A DNA stretch of 64,000 nucleotides from Ixodes scapularis (GCF_016920785.2 NW_024609839.1:18229085-18293084), one strand, 5' to 3'; shown: positions 10,959-22,845, numbered from the stretch's first letter. Made by a program: numbers and translations. Notes: a model not told the origin generated them from the sequence alone.

Positions 10959-13900
10959 AACACTTGATCTAGGCATTCGGATATTTAGCCAAACCCCTTT
11001 GGTAGTGCCAAAATACATTCGGAAGCAACAACAACTATCTGATCCTTTTAGAAAAAAATTAATTTTAAAACACGATTACTGGATCCTGCGACCAGATATC
11101 ATGCGTCGAAATTAAGAATTAGGACATCTGCAAGTTACGGAACGCGGCTGTGTCTAACGCGTATCAACCGAAGAGAGCGAGAGCACCTTTACAGCTGAAC
11201 AACGACCGATATACTGCTCAGAGCAGGAGCCTTGAAAGGTTTTCGGTAGGGCTGTTCAGAATTTTCGTCGACGGCCTCCGTGATTGCAAACATGGACACC
11301 GAGAGCTCGACTAATTATTGGCAACTGTTCTTTAAAAGAAAAAAAAAACATGAAGGACATGTTTTTCGTCGACTTGACCGACATGCTGTGCCCCCCAAGG
11401 TGACAAACGGATGACGACACGGTCATCTTTGTTTCTCTTAATCAAAAGTGAAAGTAAACATATTCGCTAGTTGTGGAAGGCATTTTCTAAGTCCGTCACT
11501 CATGTCACGTACAACGATCGGCGCAACCTGACATCAGTCGACGCTTGAGCTTAGAATACAGCACATTCACTACTAAAAAGGCTCTTATATATCACGGTTC
11601 AATCTTACTATCTGAGTCCACTACAATCGGATTAATCTTGGACGTCGACACTGACATTGCCGAATAATAACTAAAGCACAATCCTTGTTCAGAGAGTAAT
11701 TATATCACCAATGTCAGATGCCTTAGAGGCCCACGCGCCGTGAAACTCATATTTTATTCTTGCGGACTTCCAAACTATATTCGTATACGGTATGTTCGCA
11801 CTATTATTTAGCGTAAAAAAAGCCGCTTCAGAGGTACGATTGCAGCGGGTGTCGTTCCAAGGAAGTTTCTTTCAAGTGCGCCTTGACTTTTAGCCCCTGG
11901 CAGAACACCACCTGTAGATACAGACGCTCAATTTCTGTCGCCGACATCGGAATCTGCCAAAACGCAGAGGAGATCGTGTGACGTCTTCGCATGCCTCCCC
12001 ATAACGATTCAATAAGTGGGCGATCCAAACTTCTTCAAATACCAACTCTGTGGGACCTTGAGCAGTAGCAAAGTTGACCTTGGAAGTCCAGAAGGCATCA
12101 AAAAAAGTTTGATGGCCAGCCACCATTCAACAGCAACCGGCGCACTTACGCGTCATCTAAACGCTATTTTCACGTTTTAGTTATTCTTTCCCCTGTCACC
12201 CTTCCGGATAGTGTGTGCTGCTAATGCCGACGAAGTGCGTTTGTGTTCTTGAGCGTCTGCAGTAGTAAAGAAATAGCTGATGTTTCATTGACCGCAGAAG
12301 ATTTCAAACGAGAAGTACGAGCGGACATACGAGCCTTCCGTTGAAGTGTCAACGCCTGTACAGGGGCCGTAGACGACTTTGAGGTGTCACGCGATGCAAT
12401 AAAACACCTATGTACAGTTGTTAAAAGCCTTCAAGGTGTCGTGGCGAGCTAAAAAGATTAAAACGACTGGCTAAGGGAGCAGTAATTAAAATTCAGACAA
12501 AAGTTCAGACCTTGATCGCTACACTAACATGACAAATGCAGAGATAAAGGGGATTTCCAATGGAAACAGCGCCCATGCTTCTCAGATCATAATGGTATAA
12601 AAAAGCGCGGCAAGACAAAATCAAAGTAAAGACGAAACACACGACATTGTTGACTATCAACTGAAAGTTCATTTCCACCGCTCTCAGTATATACACACAT
12701 GGCAAGCAGCGAAATACAGAGTGCGAAAGAAAATACACAAAAATACATACAGACTCAGCATCTTAAGTTAGACTATATTGTGCTGGGCCATCGTTGGTCC
12801 CTAACATTTACCAGTCAGGAAACAAACTTCTTTATCCGACAGGCCAATGGAGGGCATGCTGACACATTTGTTTTTGAGTTTGTTCATTTCGTAAGCTTCC
12901 ATTATCGCTTGAGTTAGTTTGTCACAGTTCCTGTTGAGTATTTTGCTTCTTTGGAACTCCTGTGTGCACCAGCAGTTACGACAATGAATTATCAGATGAG
13001 CGGAGATTTGTTATATTACATTATACTGATGTCCCGTGTATCAGTCATTAATGTACCGCCCGGTCTGTGCGATCTAGAGCCTGTCACACCATATAAGAAT
13101 ATAATACAGTACGCATTTTCGACAGTGAAGGAAACGCTGTCGGTATTTTCTTTTTCGTTTTTGTTTTTTGCGCTGTTTTCTCTCTTACCCTATCTTTTTC
13201 ATTTTCCTTTGCAAGGCACAGAAACGCTCTGGAGAAAAAAAACGACTTCAACGTTTGCTCTTTTTTTTTTTTTTTTGAGTTATCGAAAATACTGTGCAAG
13301 TACGCAATGACGGACGCTTTGTTGCTACGGGTTCTTGGGCATTCGCCACTTAGTAGACGCTTTTTCAAGCTTTTCCGAAATTTTTCGGCCACTGAAGTTA
13401 GAATCACTTGTGCGTAGCCAGCATTCGAAAGCTTGCCTACTTTTTTTAAGAAGCTATGCGACATGAGGTGGTGACACGATATCAAATGTGCGTAATTAAA
13501 TATGAATTCGCAATTCCTTTTTTTACAATCTTGCGATGTGCTGAGCCGAACGAGAGGATCAACTTGTTACTTCTTGGCTCAAAGGTCTAGAATGCATGTA
13601 CCGCTGACAAATACAGACCTAGGTCTAAAAATCTAATGAAATTGTTAACTGTCAATTTGTGTGTCAGTTGAAGGGTGAAGGACAGTCTTTAGAAATGCCC
13701 AAAGTGCGAGTGAATTCGGATCCAACTTATAATTGCTCGCAGTTTATGAAAACGAAATAATCATTTATAAATTAAAACAAAATCTAATTTGGTGCCTTCT
13801 AGACAGTCCGCAATTACCCTGTCAACGTTGGCTAAAAAATTACCCTCGTCATTGGGGCAATGCAGGAGTTAATGTATACGACTTGTCTTTGGATAAAAAT

Positions 13901-15030
13901 GCCATTGTCCCACTTCGCAAAAGTCGCGTTGAGCTAGTCATGAAGTAATTCTAAAATGCTTTCTCTGGAGTTAGCTCTTTCGTTTTGAAACGTTACCATC
14001 CTCCTTTTTTTCGATGCCTTCATGATCGTTGCACATACCTTCGTTACGTGTAATAGTATAGTACTGATATTTTACGTTGAAGGAAAATGCTGAAAGGCCC
14101 CTATCAGGATTTCATTTAAAATGTTGTAACATCCTCCGATTTCCTGATCGTGAAGGCGTGCTCAGTATTCAATAAGTTCAGGTTTCTTTGTACAAACTGC
14201 GCGAGAGACGTTTGCCGAGTTTCATATTCGGACACTAATAACCGAGCGGGCACGTGATTTTGTGGCTTTTCGCAGAAAAAAAAAGAACTCTAAACAGTTA
14301 TTTTTATCTATCTCTCAGGATAGTTGTTTCAGATTTAAACTTTTACATGGTTTTAATTTCATTCCTAACCTTGGCTAACGGTGCGTCGTTACACTTTCGA
14401 GAGCACAAATAATAGCCTCCGAAGCTTTTAATACAACAAATCCGCCTTCCTTGTCTGCTCGTCACAGTGCAATGAAAATCTCTCTCTCAGGTACTCTACA
14501 GTGCGTTCAGGAGTCTGTCTCGTCTTTTCTTTTTACTTGTCTTGTCGCGCTGTTTTATACCAAGATGCTCATCAACCAGCCAGCCCAAGCATACGTTTTA
14601 GCAAGCATTTTATATCGCCAGAAATATATTGGGACTCTTGTGCACGTCCCCCTCGGGGATGCTGACATCAATGTCTTTAACACTCTTTTTTTTTTCTCGC
14701 GAAAACAGGAACAGAATATTTCAGATGGGTTCAAGACACAAAATAGTTTCTAGCCGCGTCCCAAAGTCAAAAATAAGCACTAGAGAGATTGGATTTTTAG
14801 ACGCTGAAATCAAGCCGGAATTCGTGAATGCAGGCAAAAAAGCACTTACTTGGCGCAGTGTGAAATGTGAAAGGTATGCTTAGGTTTATCTGTGCTTATC
14901 ATTGTATCGGGCTTACCATGTACAACGCCTCGCATGACAAGGCATTAGTCATGCGCAGTGCGCACGGCGTTATCTGATAAATACCGCCGACGTCCATTAA
15001 ACTACGTTCTTGTTGCTCTGCACAGGATCC
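10246..15030. other. Stretch with no supported gene
   Basis: Holds a C-run at 10571-10583, a CA microsatellite (listed separately), T-runs at 10751 and 13259, and many short frames without domains. Frames on the minus strand at 11828-12126 and on the plus strand at 12951-13310 and 14451-14883 are the longest; none shows a motif or a convincing splice site. The part just before 15030 may hold the degraded 5' LTR of the gypsy element, but I found no second LTR copy to prove it. Confidence 0.4.
10914..10961 (+). repeat. (CA)n microsatellite
   Basis: An almost pure CA run with two AAA interruptions. Confidence 0.95.
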
Positions 15031-15117
15031 TGTCGACTGCCTCTTTATCGTCAATGATACATGGTGTCAAAGTGGCCGGTGCGGTCCCAAGCGTAGCCGG
15101 ACGACGCAGTGATGACG

Positions 15118-16344
15118 ATGGCTTTGCTCAAAACGACGGAGCCCTTACAACTGTCGGGCAACCTCTTCGAAAACTGAAAGCGCTTCAAGCAAAAAGTCGA
15201 GCTGTTCCTGAAGGCTACGGCATCGAAAGAACGTCCAAGAAGTGAAGCTGCAAAAGCTGCAGTCCTGCTGAGCGTTGCCGGAGACGAAGCACTCGACGTC
15301 TTCAACAACTTCACGTTTGAGGACGGGGAAGACCAGGACGACTACTCAACCCTCGTCAAAACGTTTGGAGCATACTTCGCCGAGGTGAGCAATGAAGTGC
15401 ATGAACGCTACGCATTTCGCTCAAGAGTACAAGCCGAGGGAGAACCCGTCGAAAAGTTAATTCGAGACCTGAAAAATCTTGCCGCCCAGTGCAATTTTGG
15501 AGAACTGCATGACTCAATGATCAGAGACCAGATCGTGTTCGGCACGAATGATTCGAAGCTTCGTGAGAGAATGCTCCGTGAGAAGCGTCTAACGTTGGTA
15601 AAGGCAGAAGAAATGTGCAAAGTAGCGGAAACTCTGGCGAAACGAAACCAAATCTGGAACAAGGCGGCCAACCGTATTGATGCTATCTCACAACAAGCGG
15701 CACCGCAACGCAGCAAGGCGGACCAAAATGACAAGGAGCAATTACGCTGCGGAAATCGCAAACGGCGACACGAAGTTAGATGGTGTCCCGCCTACGGGAA
15801 AAAATGCAACTCATGCCGGAAGCTTAATCACTTCGTGATTTGCTGTCCTAGCTCGGCCGTAGTTGGTGAAGTATGCAGACATGACGTCAGCGATAATGTC
15901 GACGATGACTTTGACGTTCTGGAGATAGGCGGCGAAAATGAAAAACACGATTGTATCATCAAAGTTCGAGTTTCTGCTCGAGAAGTCTTGTTTAAAGTTG
16001 ACACCGGATCTCAAGTCAGCCTGCTACCGTTTTCAGTGTACAAAACGCTGCGAGCGCCAAAAGCGTTGAAGCCCAGTAGCTCTGTCTTGCGAGCGTACAC
16101 AGGAGGAGTTATAAGACACTTTGGAACGACGTGCGAGAAGGTAACTGTCGGAAATGCTGCTAATAGTGTGAAGTTCTTTGTCGTGAAAGATGGTCGCCAG
16201 GCCATACTAAGACTAGACGCAAGCGAAGCCTTGAGAATTGTGCAGCGCACAGTGGACGCCATCGGAACTTTGGAGGAGTACAAGGCTTCCAAAGATTTCA
16301 GGCACATTTTCGATGGATTAGGCTGCCTGAAGCAGCCCTATAGC
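15118..16344 (+). pseudogene. gag-pro: gypsy gag-protease region, interrupted
   Basis: Gag would package the element RNA and the protease would cleave the polyprotein. The ATG at 15118 opens the Gag frame; a TGA near 15172 replaces the tryptophan expected in the 'GNLFENW' context, and from about 15385 the frame stays open to the insertion. A zinc knuckle of CX2CX4HX4C form is visible near 15808-15850 (C-N-S-C-R-K-L-N-H). The protease active site DTGS lies near 16000 in the context VDTGSQVSLLP. The frame runs into the inserted LTR at 16350, so no intact product is expected. The reading frame resumes at 20229. Confidence 0.85.
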
Positions 16345-16349
16345 ATGGT

Positions 16350-16972
16350 AGTAATGTTTCTTTTCGATCGTGGAGTGCTGCGCTGGCTGGAGGGTGGCTC
16401 GTTCCCGGTGCTCACAGGGATGCTCAGGACTCGGTAGTTGAGTAAATAAATATATATTTACAAATGACGAACAACTCTTTAAAAAAGAAAACAGGAAAGC
16501 GTCGCGCTGCTGATGCCGCTCGCGGCAACCCAACGCCAACAATGGCGCCTCGGCGCCAAGTTCCTTGCCGCGCACGGCAAGGTCTCTGTCTCGCGAGACA
16601 GAATACGCGGAGCCCTCGGGACCGCGGGAGAATAACGTCTTGCTCCGCGCACGGGCTCGTTCAGACTCAACTTTTCCGAAAAGGCGCACCGACATTCCAA
16701 AGGGAGGCCGGACCTCCCTCTCTCCCCCGAAGTCGCCGACATGGCCCCGACAAGGTCGCCTCCCCAATTACCTCGGCGGCAAGGGCGACCACCCGCGAAC
16801 AGAGGTTTGTTTACTTCCCACGCGGGGAAATCTGCTTCCACTTTCGGGAGCTGGCCTCCGCTTGCCGCCAAAGGGAAAGACAAGACATCGGGCGCCTCCG
16901 AAGGACGCTTCGGGTGACCGCGCCGCCAATTCCCCGAGCTCTTTCGGCTAAGCCCCTTCGGCCATCCCTACA
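16350..16972 (-). repeat. 3' LTR of the nested element
   Basis: Begins (plus strand) AGTAATGTTTC and ends GGCCATCCCTACA, matching 19615-20228 with scattered differences concentrated in the first 130 bp. An AT-rich TAAATAAATATATATTTAC segment at about 16442-16462 is the only obvious core-promoter or polyadenylation-type sequence. Confidence 0.9.
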
Positions 16973-16990
16973 CGTCCCCCCGAAAACTGC
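16973..16990 (-). promoter_or_regulatory. Polypurine tract of the nested element
   Basis: Minus strand reads TTTTCGGGGGGACG immediately before the LTR start TGTAGGG, the position expected for plus-strand DNA priming. Confidence 0.6.
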
Positions 16991-17613
16991 GCTAGGACTT
17001 CTGGACTAGCCAGCAGTTACAAAAACAGGATGGCCGAAAACCCAACAAGAACACAAAAACAACCCGCTTAAACTGAAGCGAAAAATAAAACTACAAAACG
17101 CATGGCTAGAAATTACGAAGCCAGGCCCCCTTAGCACCGAATGCTACATAAAAAATGAGGAAAAAAAAATGACAACACTTCTCACTATACTCAAGTTCTC
17201 AGCAGGCCTCTCGAGGACCTGGATCGATCGCAACCATGACACCATTGGTGCCGCAAGAGCCTCCGCAAACAAAAGACCAAAACATCAATAAATCACGGCG
17301 AACCAACAGTCAAGGGTAAACTGAAAACGCCTGGTGAACACTGAACAACGCTGAAACGTTCGATTACACAAAATAAAACACAGCCACCCTCCTCTACTAC
17401 GACATGCTAAATGAAAATTAAAAACAGGAACAACACTTCTTTCTGCTCGTGGAGACAGAAACCTTGATCACCCACTTAACTATAGACTCTGCGGACCTGT
17501 CTTGGTCGCACCAACGACATCAAAAGCGCCGCAAGAGTTGCCGTAAACAAAAACACAACAAAACTCAAAAAGTGTGGCAAACGCTACTCAACAAGTTAGA
17601 GTTCAATGGCACC

Positions 17614-19269
17614 TCACAAGGGCCGCGGCAGTGATCGCTTCCCCACATGCACGCCCGCTGACACCACGTGCATGAGTGCGACAAAGCGCTCCCTTGCCAC
17701 CCTACAATCAACCCTTACTCGGGCACCCGTGTCGAGTGTCGCGAGAACAGTGTAGCTCGCCAGAGCTTCATTAGGCCCACGAAGGCGTGCTCGGCTCGGC
17801 CTCTCCACGGAAGCGCTTTCGGCAATCGCTTCGCAGACATCAGAGAAAGGATCAACTTTGCGCCCATGGCGCGCCATCGCCGTCCCCCTTCCAAGATTGT
17901 TGCCCCACGGCAATTCGTGCTCCTGCACCTGTACCTCCTCGCGCCGCCCGCTTGGTGGCACCCGCTGTGTCACACCCTCAACACAAGGCCCGTCGTGGTG
18001 ACCCCGAAGTCCAATCTGAACAGCGGCAGTGGCCCCCCTCGCGACATCGGCATCCACCAGCCTCCCCAGTGCCGGGACCGACCCCTGGCTCTCCGGGAGC
18101 TCCTCCCTTCCAGCTGCCCGGACGTAGGAAGACCCTGGTTGGCAAGTGGCCCGATGGCCCTCAGACCCACCGGCAGTCTCCAGTCCCAATACGGCACGAT
18201 CGGCCTCGAACCCTACGACAGTGTCCGGTTCCTGGAGAGCGCGATCGGCGTCGGACCCCACGGCAGTCTGCGGTCCCAGTACGGCACGATCGGCCTCGAA
18301 CCCTATGACCGTGTCTGGTTCCTGGAGAGCGCGATCGGCGTCGGGCCCCCCGGCAGTCTCCAGTCCTAGCACGGGACGGTCGGCCTCGGACCCCACGGCA
18401 GTCAGCGGTCCCGGTACGGCTCGATCGGCCTCAAACCCTACTTCTTGGAGATCGCGATCGGCGTTGAACCCCACCGCAGTGTCCGGTTCCTGAACGACAC
18501 GATTGGCCCCGGACCCCACCGCAGTCTCCGGTTCCTGGACAGCGCGATAAGCCTCGGAACCCCCGTCAGGGTTCGGTTCCTGGACAGCGCGGTCAGCCTC
18601 AGACCCTCCGGCAGTGTGCTGTTCCTCGACACCGCGGTCGGCCTCAGACCCCACCGCAGTCTCCGGTCCCTGTACGGTTCGATTGGCCTCGGAGCCTACC
18701 GCAGTCTCCGGCTCCTGGACAGCGCGATCACCCTCGGACTCCATGGCAGTCTCCGGCTTTTGTGCGGCACAATCGGCCTCGGACCCCATGGCAGCCTCCG
18801 GGTCGCCCAGTGCGTCCGGTTCCGTTTCGCTCACGCGGTGAGCCTCGGGCTCCGCGCCCGCCGGTGCATTAATCAGCGACCCTTCTCGGCGCTCCTCCAG
18901 GAGCCGAGCTCTTGCTCTCCGCTCCTCCGCCCGGAGCTCTGCGAGTTGTATCTGCAGGTCTAGCTCCTTCGTTCTTTTCCTCACGAGGGCTATCTGAACA
19001 CTCAGCGGAACCGCTTCCCCATCCGACCATTCGTCGTCTCCGTCACTGAGGCTCTCCCCAATGGGCCAGTTATACCTCGCCATGCAGCTAAGTGCGCGGG
19101 TGTCAGCCGGCGACGGAAGGGAAAACGACCACTTACCTGGCGGTGCTGTAGAGCCCACGGAGGTCGTTGACGCCGCCGAACTCGCGAGTCCCCGCGGCGT
19201 CGATCGCCACAAGCAGAGTCCGTTCTGTGAGACCCGGCTGTCACCGCTGCAGGCGTCGGGTGTCGCCAA
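17614..19269 (-). CDS. 551-aa ORF of the nested LTR element with 15-aa repeats
   Basis: This is the only long ORF of the nested element. Residues from about 65 hold an acidic stretch (DGDDEWSDGE), then a charged predicted coiled coil (VRKRTKELDLQIQLAELRAE). Next come about 15 tandem copies of a 15-residue unit, consensus VQEPETAVGSEADRA, across about 18140-18840 (45-bp DNA period), and a basic C-terminal third ending near RSLPRPL. The coiled coil plus lack of pol domains suggests a Gag-like protein, but I see no zinc knuckle and cannot assign a function. A single unit is shortened (LQEVGFEADRA). The start is uncertain: upstream minus-strand sequence to the primer-binding site is also GC-rich and partly open in another frame. 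Confidence 0.6.
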   Translation of the reverse strand: MATPDACSGDSRVSQNGLCLWRSTPRGLASSAASTTSVGSTAPPGKWSFSLPSPADTRALSCMARYNWPIGESLSDGDDEWSDGEAVPLSVQIALVRKRTKELDLQIQLAELRAEERRARARLLEERREGSLINAPAGAEPEAHRVSETEPDALGDPEAAMGSEADCAAQKPETAMESEGDRAVQEPETAVGSEANRTVQGPETAVGSEADRGVEEQHTAGGSEADRAVQEPNPDGGSEAYRAVQEPETAVGSGANRVVQEPDTAVGFNADRDLQEVGFEADRAVPGPLTAVGSEADRPVLGLETAGGPDADRALQEPDTVIGFEADRAVLGPQTAVGSDADRALQEPDTVVGFEADRAVLGLETAGGSEGHRATCQPGSSYVRAAGREELPESQGSVPALGRLVDADVARGATAAVQIGLRGHHDGPCVEGVTQRVPPSGRREEVQVQEHELPWGNNLGRGTAMARHGRKVDPFSDVCEAIAESASVERPSRARLRGPNEALASYTVLATLDTGARVRVDCRVARERFVALMHVVSAGVHVGKRSLPRPL

Positions 19270-19595
19270 ACCCGCAGGTCACTGGCGTCGATTGCAGCCG
19301 GCGACGTTCGCTTGCCTGAATCTGTTGTCGCCGTCGAAGGCCCCAGGCCCACGGCAGTTGTCGATGACGCCGAACCCGCAGGTCACCGGCGCCGATCGCA
19401 CCACGCGACGTCCGCTTCTCGGCTTTCGTCGCTGTCGGTCACAGGCGTACTCGTAGCCGTGCCTCGCTGTGCCAGGCTGCTGGTCGTCTCGACTGGTCCT
19501 GGGCTCCTGCCGATGGACACCGCCACACTCCGCGCCAGCACTGGCCTCGTCGTCTTCCTGGCACACGTTGTTGTCGAGGTGGCCGACGACGTCCA

Positions 19596-19615
19596 CGATC
19601 CTGTCGACTGCGCCA
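19596..19615 (-). promoter_or_regulatory. Primer-binding site of the nested element
   Basis: Minus strand TGGCGCAGTCGACAGGATCG directly follows the 5' LTR (ending CATTAC or CATTACT). TGGCGCAGYCGRYAGGAT-type sites are frequent in Ty3/gypsy elements. Confidence 0.8.
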
Positions 19616-20228
19616 GTAATGTTTCTTTTCTTTCGTGGGGTGCTGCGCTGGCTGGAGGGTGGCTTCTTTCCGGTGCTCACAGGGATGCTCAGGACTCGGC
19701 GGTTCAGTAAATAAATATATTTTTACAGATTATGCACAACTTTTTACAAGACAAAACAATTGTCACGCTGCTGATGCCGCGGCAACCCAACGCCAACAAT
19801 AGCGCCTCGGCGCCAAGTCCCTTGCCGCGCACGGCAAGTTCTCTGCCCCGCAGGACAAAGTACGCGGAGCCCTCGGGACCGCGGGAGATCACGACTTGCT
19901 CCGCGCACGGGCTCGTTCAGACTCAACTTTTCCAAAAAGGCGCACCAACATTCCGAAGGGAGGCCAGACCTCCCTCTCTCCCCCGAAGTCGCCGACATGG
20001 CCCCGACAAGGTCGCCTCCCCAATTACCTCGGCGGCAAGGGCGACCACCCGCGAACAGAGGTTTGTTTACTTCCCACGCGGGGAAATCTGCTTCCACTTT
20101 CGGGAGCTGGCCTCCGCTTGCCGCCAAAGGGAAAGACAAGACATCGGGCGCCTCCGAAGGACGCTTCGGGTGACCGCGCCGCCAATTCCCCGAGCTCTTT
20201 CGGCTAAGCCCCTTCGGCCATCCCTACA
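19615..20228 (-). repeat. 5' LTR of the nested element
   Basis: On the minus strand it begins TGTAGGGATGGCC and ends CATTAC(T). It is a near-identical partner of 16350-16972, so the insertion is comparatively young relative to the decayed host element. Confidence 0.9.
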
Positions 20229-21430
20229 ATGGTCCTGCAACCTGGTGCCGCCAATGTCGGCCAGCCAGCCCGGAGGGTGCCCTTGTCCTTCCGTCAGCCT
20301 CTTCACGACGAGCTCCAAAGAATGGAGCAAGCGGGAATGATCAAAAGAGAAGACTCCCCCACCGAATGGGTGAGCCCTTTGGTTTTGGTCAAGAAAAACG
20401 ATGGTAGACTCCGGGTCCGCATGGACCCAAGAAGAATTAACGAGAATGTGAAGAGGCAGCACTACCAGCTGCCCAAGCGGGAAGACATAGAAGAAGAACT
20501 GGCCGGCGCAGTCTACTTTAGCTGGCTATACGCAAACTCTGGATTCCACCAGATACCACTGGACGAGAAAACGTCGAAATTATGTACTTTTGCAACTCCT
20601 TTTGGTAGACACCGTTACCTACGGCTGCGTTTTGGTATCTCGTCGGCGCCAGAAGTTTTCCAAAGGATACTGAGTCAAGTGTTCGATGGTCCACCTGGCG
20701 TGCACGTGTATATTGACGACATTGTGATGTGGGGCGCGACGCGGCAATAGCATGATGACCGCCTAGTGTCAGCATTGAAAGTTGCTGAAAAAGCTTGTTT
20801 ATCGTTTAACGCACAGAAGTATGGGTTTGGCTTAACGGAAATACAGTTCCTGGGTGACATAATCGGAACGAAAGGTATCTCGCCCAATCCAAAACTGGTG
20901 CAAGGCCTGCTGGAAATGCCGGCGCCAGAAACAAAACAGACATTCAGCCTATGCTGGGGGTGATTAACCACTTCGGGAAAAATGTGCCGCACCTGTCTGA
21001 AAGAACGGGGCTGTTGCGAGCGCTTATCAAGACTCATTCGGTGTTTGAGTGGACCAAGAACCATGCGAGCGAGTGGAACAACATCACGCAGATTCTGAGC
21101 AGAGCGCCGGTGTTAGCAATCTTCGATCCTCGAAAGGAGACGAAGATAACGTCAGACGCATCGAAAGACGGCGTCGGTGCGGCGCTTTAGCGCTGTCACG
21201 GCGGTCACTGGCGACCAGTGTCTTACGCATCCCGAGCGCTAATGCAAGTGAAACAACGTTACGCACAAATTGAAAAAGAGGCGCTTAGCATTTTGTTTGG
21301 CAGCGACAAATTTCACCAGTTTGTTCACGGGTAGAAGGTCGTCATTGAGACAGACCACAAGCCGCTCCTGTCTGTTGCAATGAAAGGAATTTATGACATG
21401 CCGCCTCGTTTACAAAGATTTTTTTTTAAC
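20229..21430 (+). pseudogene. pol: gypsy reverse transcriptase-RNase H, broken
   Basis: The frame continues the interrupted gypsy polyprotein. RT motifs in order: LVLVKKNDGRLRVRMDPRRI, SGFHQIPLDEK, TPFGRHRYLRLRFGISSAP and the catalytic YIDD near 20708-20720. A TAG at about 20748 stops the frame, and a frameshift near 20950 follows KQTFSLCWG. RNase H motifs follow: TSDASKDGVGAAL, then a TAG, QRYAQIEKEALSI, another stop, and ETDHKPL near 21350. At least three stops and one frameshift make it non-functional. Confidence 0.9.
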
Positions 21431-21491
21431 GCTGCTCAAATACGACTATGTCCTGTAGTATGTTCCAGGGAAGCACGTAGTCTTCGCACAC

Positions 21492-22845
21492 ATGCTGTCA
21501 CGGGCGTCTCCCGTCGGTCAGGTCGACAAGACTGGTGCCACAGACGACGTCGAAGTACACGCGATTCAGCTCCTGGGTTTTATGGTGACAGAAGCAACGC
21601 AAGAAAAACTGCCCGAAGAGACTGCTCGGGACCATTACGTGCAGTCGAGCATCAGCAGCCTGTCAGCTGACCAGCCACTCCAAGGTGAACTGAAACCTTT
21701 TGCGTCGGAACTATCTCTGGTGAACGGAATACTCTTTAAGGGAACAAAAGTGTTTGTACCGAGAAGCATGCGACGAGAAATCCTACAAAAAAAATCACGC
21801 CGGTCATCTCGGTTTACAGAAATGCAAAAACATGGCACGACGCCTTGTTTTTTAACAGGGACTCAACGGCGACATCACCCTGCTGATACAGAACTGCTCT
21901 ACATGTAGAATACTCTCTTACAAGCAACCAGTACAACCGCTACTAATGCGCCCACTTCCGAGCTGTGCATGGTGCAGGGTTGGGGTTGACACCTTTGTTT
22001 TTGGAAGAAACTCATACCTCGTTGTGTTTGACGCACTTTCCATTTTCCCAGAGGTCAAGAAGCTGACGGATACAAGCGCAAGAACCACAATTGCGGCAGT
22101 CAGCTCCATGCTCGCAAGGTACGGCATACCGCTCGAAGTCTGCACCGACAATGGACCGCAGTTTTCCAGCTACGAGTTCTCCGCCTTCTCGAACAGGTAT
22201 GAATTTAAACACGCCACGTCTAGCCCCCACTACCCTCAGTCTAACGGACTCGCAGACAAGGGTGTGCAGATTGTCAAGCGCATTCTGAAGGAAGCTGAAG
22301 AATCCAGGGACGACTTCTGCTTAGGCCTGCTGGCCTACTGCTCCTCGCCATTAGAATACTGCCGATCTCCGGGGGAACTTCTTCAAGGCAGGCGTCTTCA
22401 GACTAACATTCCAGACTTTGGCGAAGTAACAGCCACTGCAGTAAAGAAACACGTTCAAATTCGAAAAGGGCAACTACTGCCACCGTTAGTTCAAGGGGAC
22501 GTCGTGAGTATTAGACATACTGCATGGTCGCGCAAAGCCAAGGTGATTGACACGTCCGCTCCCAGGTCTTACCGTGTGTTGACACAAGATCACCGAATGC
22601 TGAGACGTAACCGGCAGCACCTGCTACATACCAGAGAGCACAATGCGGAAGCGAGTGACGACGACTGGTGTACGCCCGGTCTAGACGAGAATGGCACCGA
22701 GCTTCCAGTCCAGACAGAATCGACCCCGAGCAACGAGGCGACGTCAGAGATCCAGGAAACTCTAAACGGCGGTGCAGCAAGTAGCGCTATACGATACATG
22801 ATGGAACCAGAAGTAAACAGATTCTTGTCACGTACACAGACGTAA
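21492..22845 (+). pseudogene. int: gypsy integrase, broken, catalytic E changed to D
   Basis: The region starts with a degraded HHCC zinc finger (a histidine-containing HAGHLG-like part and a CSTC part lie in different frames around 21790-21910). The integrase core is then open from about 21946 to 22845. Its aspartates are visible in VGVDTFVFGRNSYLVVFDA and in CTDNGPQFSS. In the third motif, PHYPQSNGLADKGVQ near 22240-22265, the position normally occupied by catalytic glutamate (NG-x-A-E) reads aspartate (GAC). With the frameshift upstream this copy should be inactive. The C-terminal end is truncated or diverges near 22850. Confidence 0.85.

Larger units (their letters stand above)
16350..20228 (-). 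mobile_element. Nested non-autonomous LTR retrotransposon
   Basis: Two direct repeats of 623 and 614 bp bound a 2.6-kb interior. The 5-bp sequence ATGGT occurs just outside both ends (16345-16349 and 20229-20233), a target-site duplication. On the minus strand the LTR starts TGTAGGG. It is followed inside by the primer-binding site TGGCGCAGTCGACAGGATCG, the form common in Ty3/gypsy elements. A G-rich polypurine tract precedes the 3' LTR at 16973-16990. The interior encodes one 551-aa repeat-rich ORF and no protease, RT or integrase, so mobility would depend on another element. Confidence 0.9.
15118..22845 (+). mobile_element. Decayed Ty3/gypsy retrotransposon, split by a nested LTR element
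   Basis: Reading + strand: Gag with a zinc knuckle, aspartic protease, reverse transcriptase, RNase H, HHCC zinc finger and integrase, in the Ty3/gypsy order (RT before IN). The coding region is broken by stop codons and frameshifts and is interrupted at 16345-20233 by another LTR element. Coding resumes exactly after the insertion, so the element was present first. No flanking LTR pair could be recognised: sequence after 22850 shows no similarity to 14880-15050, so at least one LTR is lost or replaced. Confidence 0.9.

Noticed and set aside
15025..15045. GATCCTGTCGACTGC, the complement of a gypsy-type primer-binding site
   Set aside because: It would imply a minus-strand LTR element here, but no LTR end or second copy was found; AGGATCCT is palindromic and the match may be chance or a remnant.
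16464..17009. ORFs on both strands inside the LTRs
   Set aside because: The same frames appear in both LTR copies; LTRs are not expected to code and no domain is present.
17668..18963. Plus-strand ORFs of 115-233 aa
   Set aside because: They are shadows of the 45-bp repeat in the minus-strand ORF of the nested LTR element; orientation follows the primer-binding site and polypurine tract.
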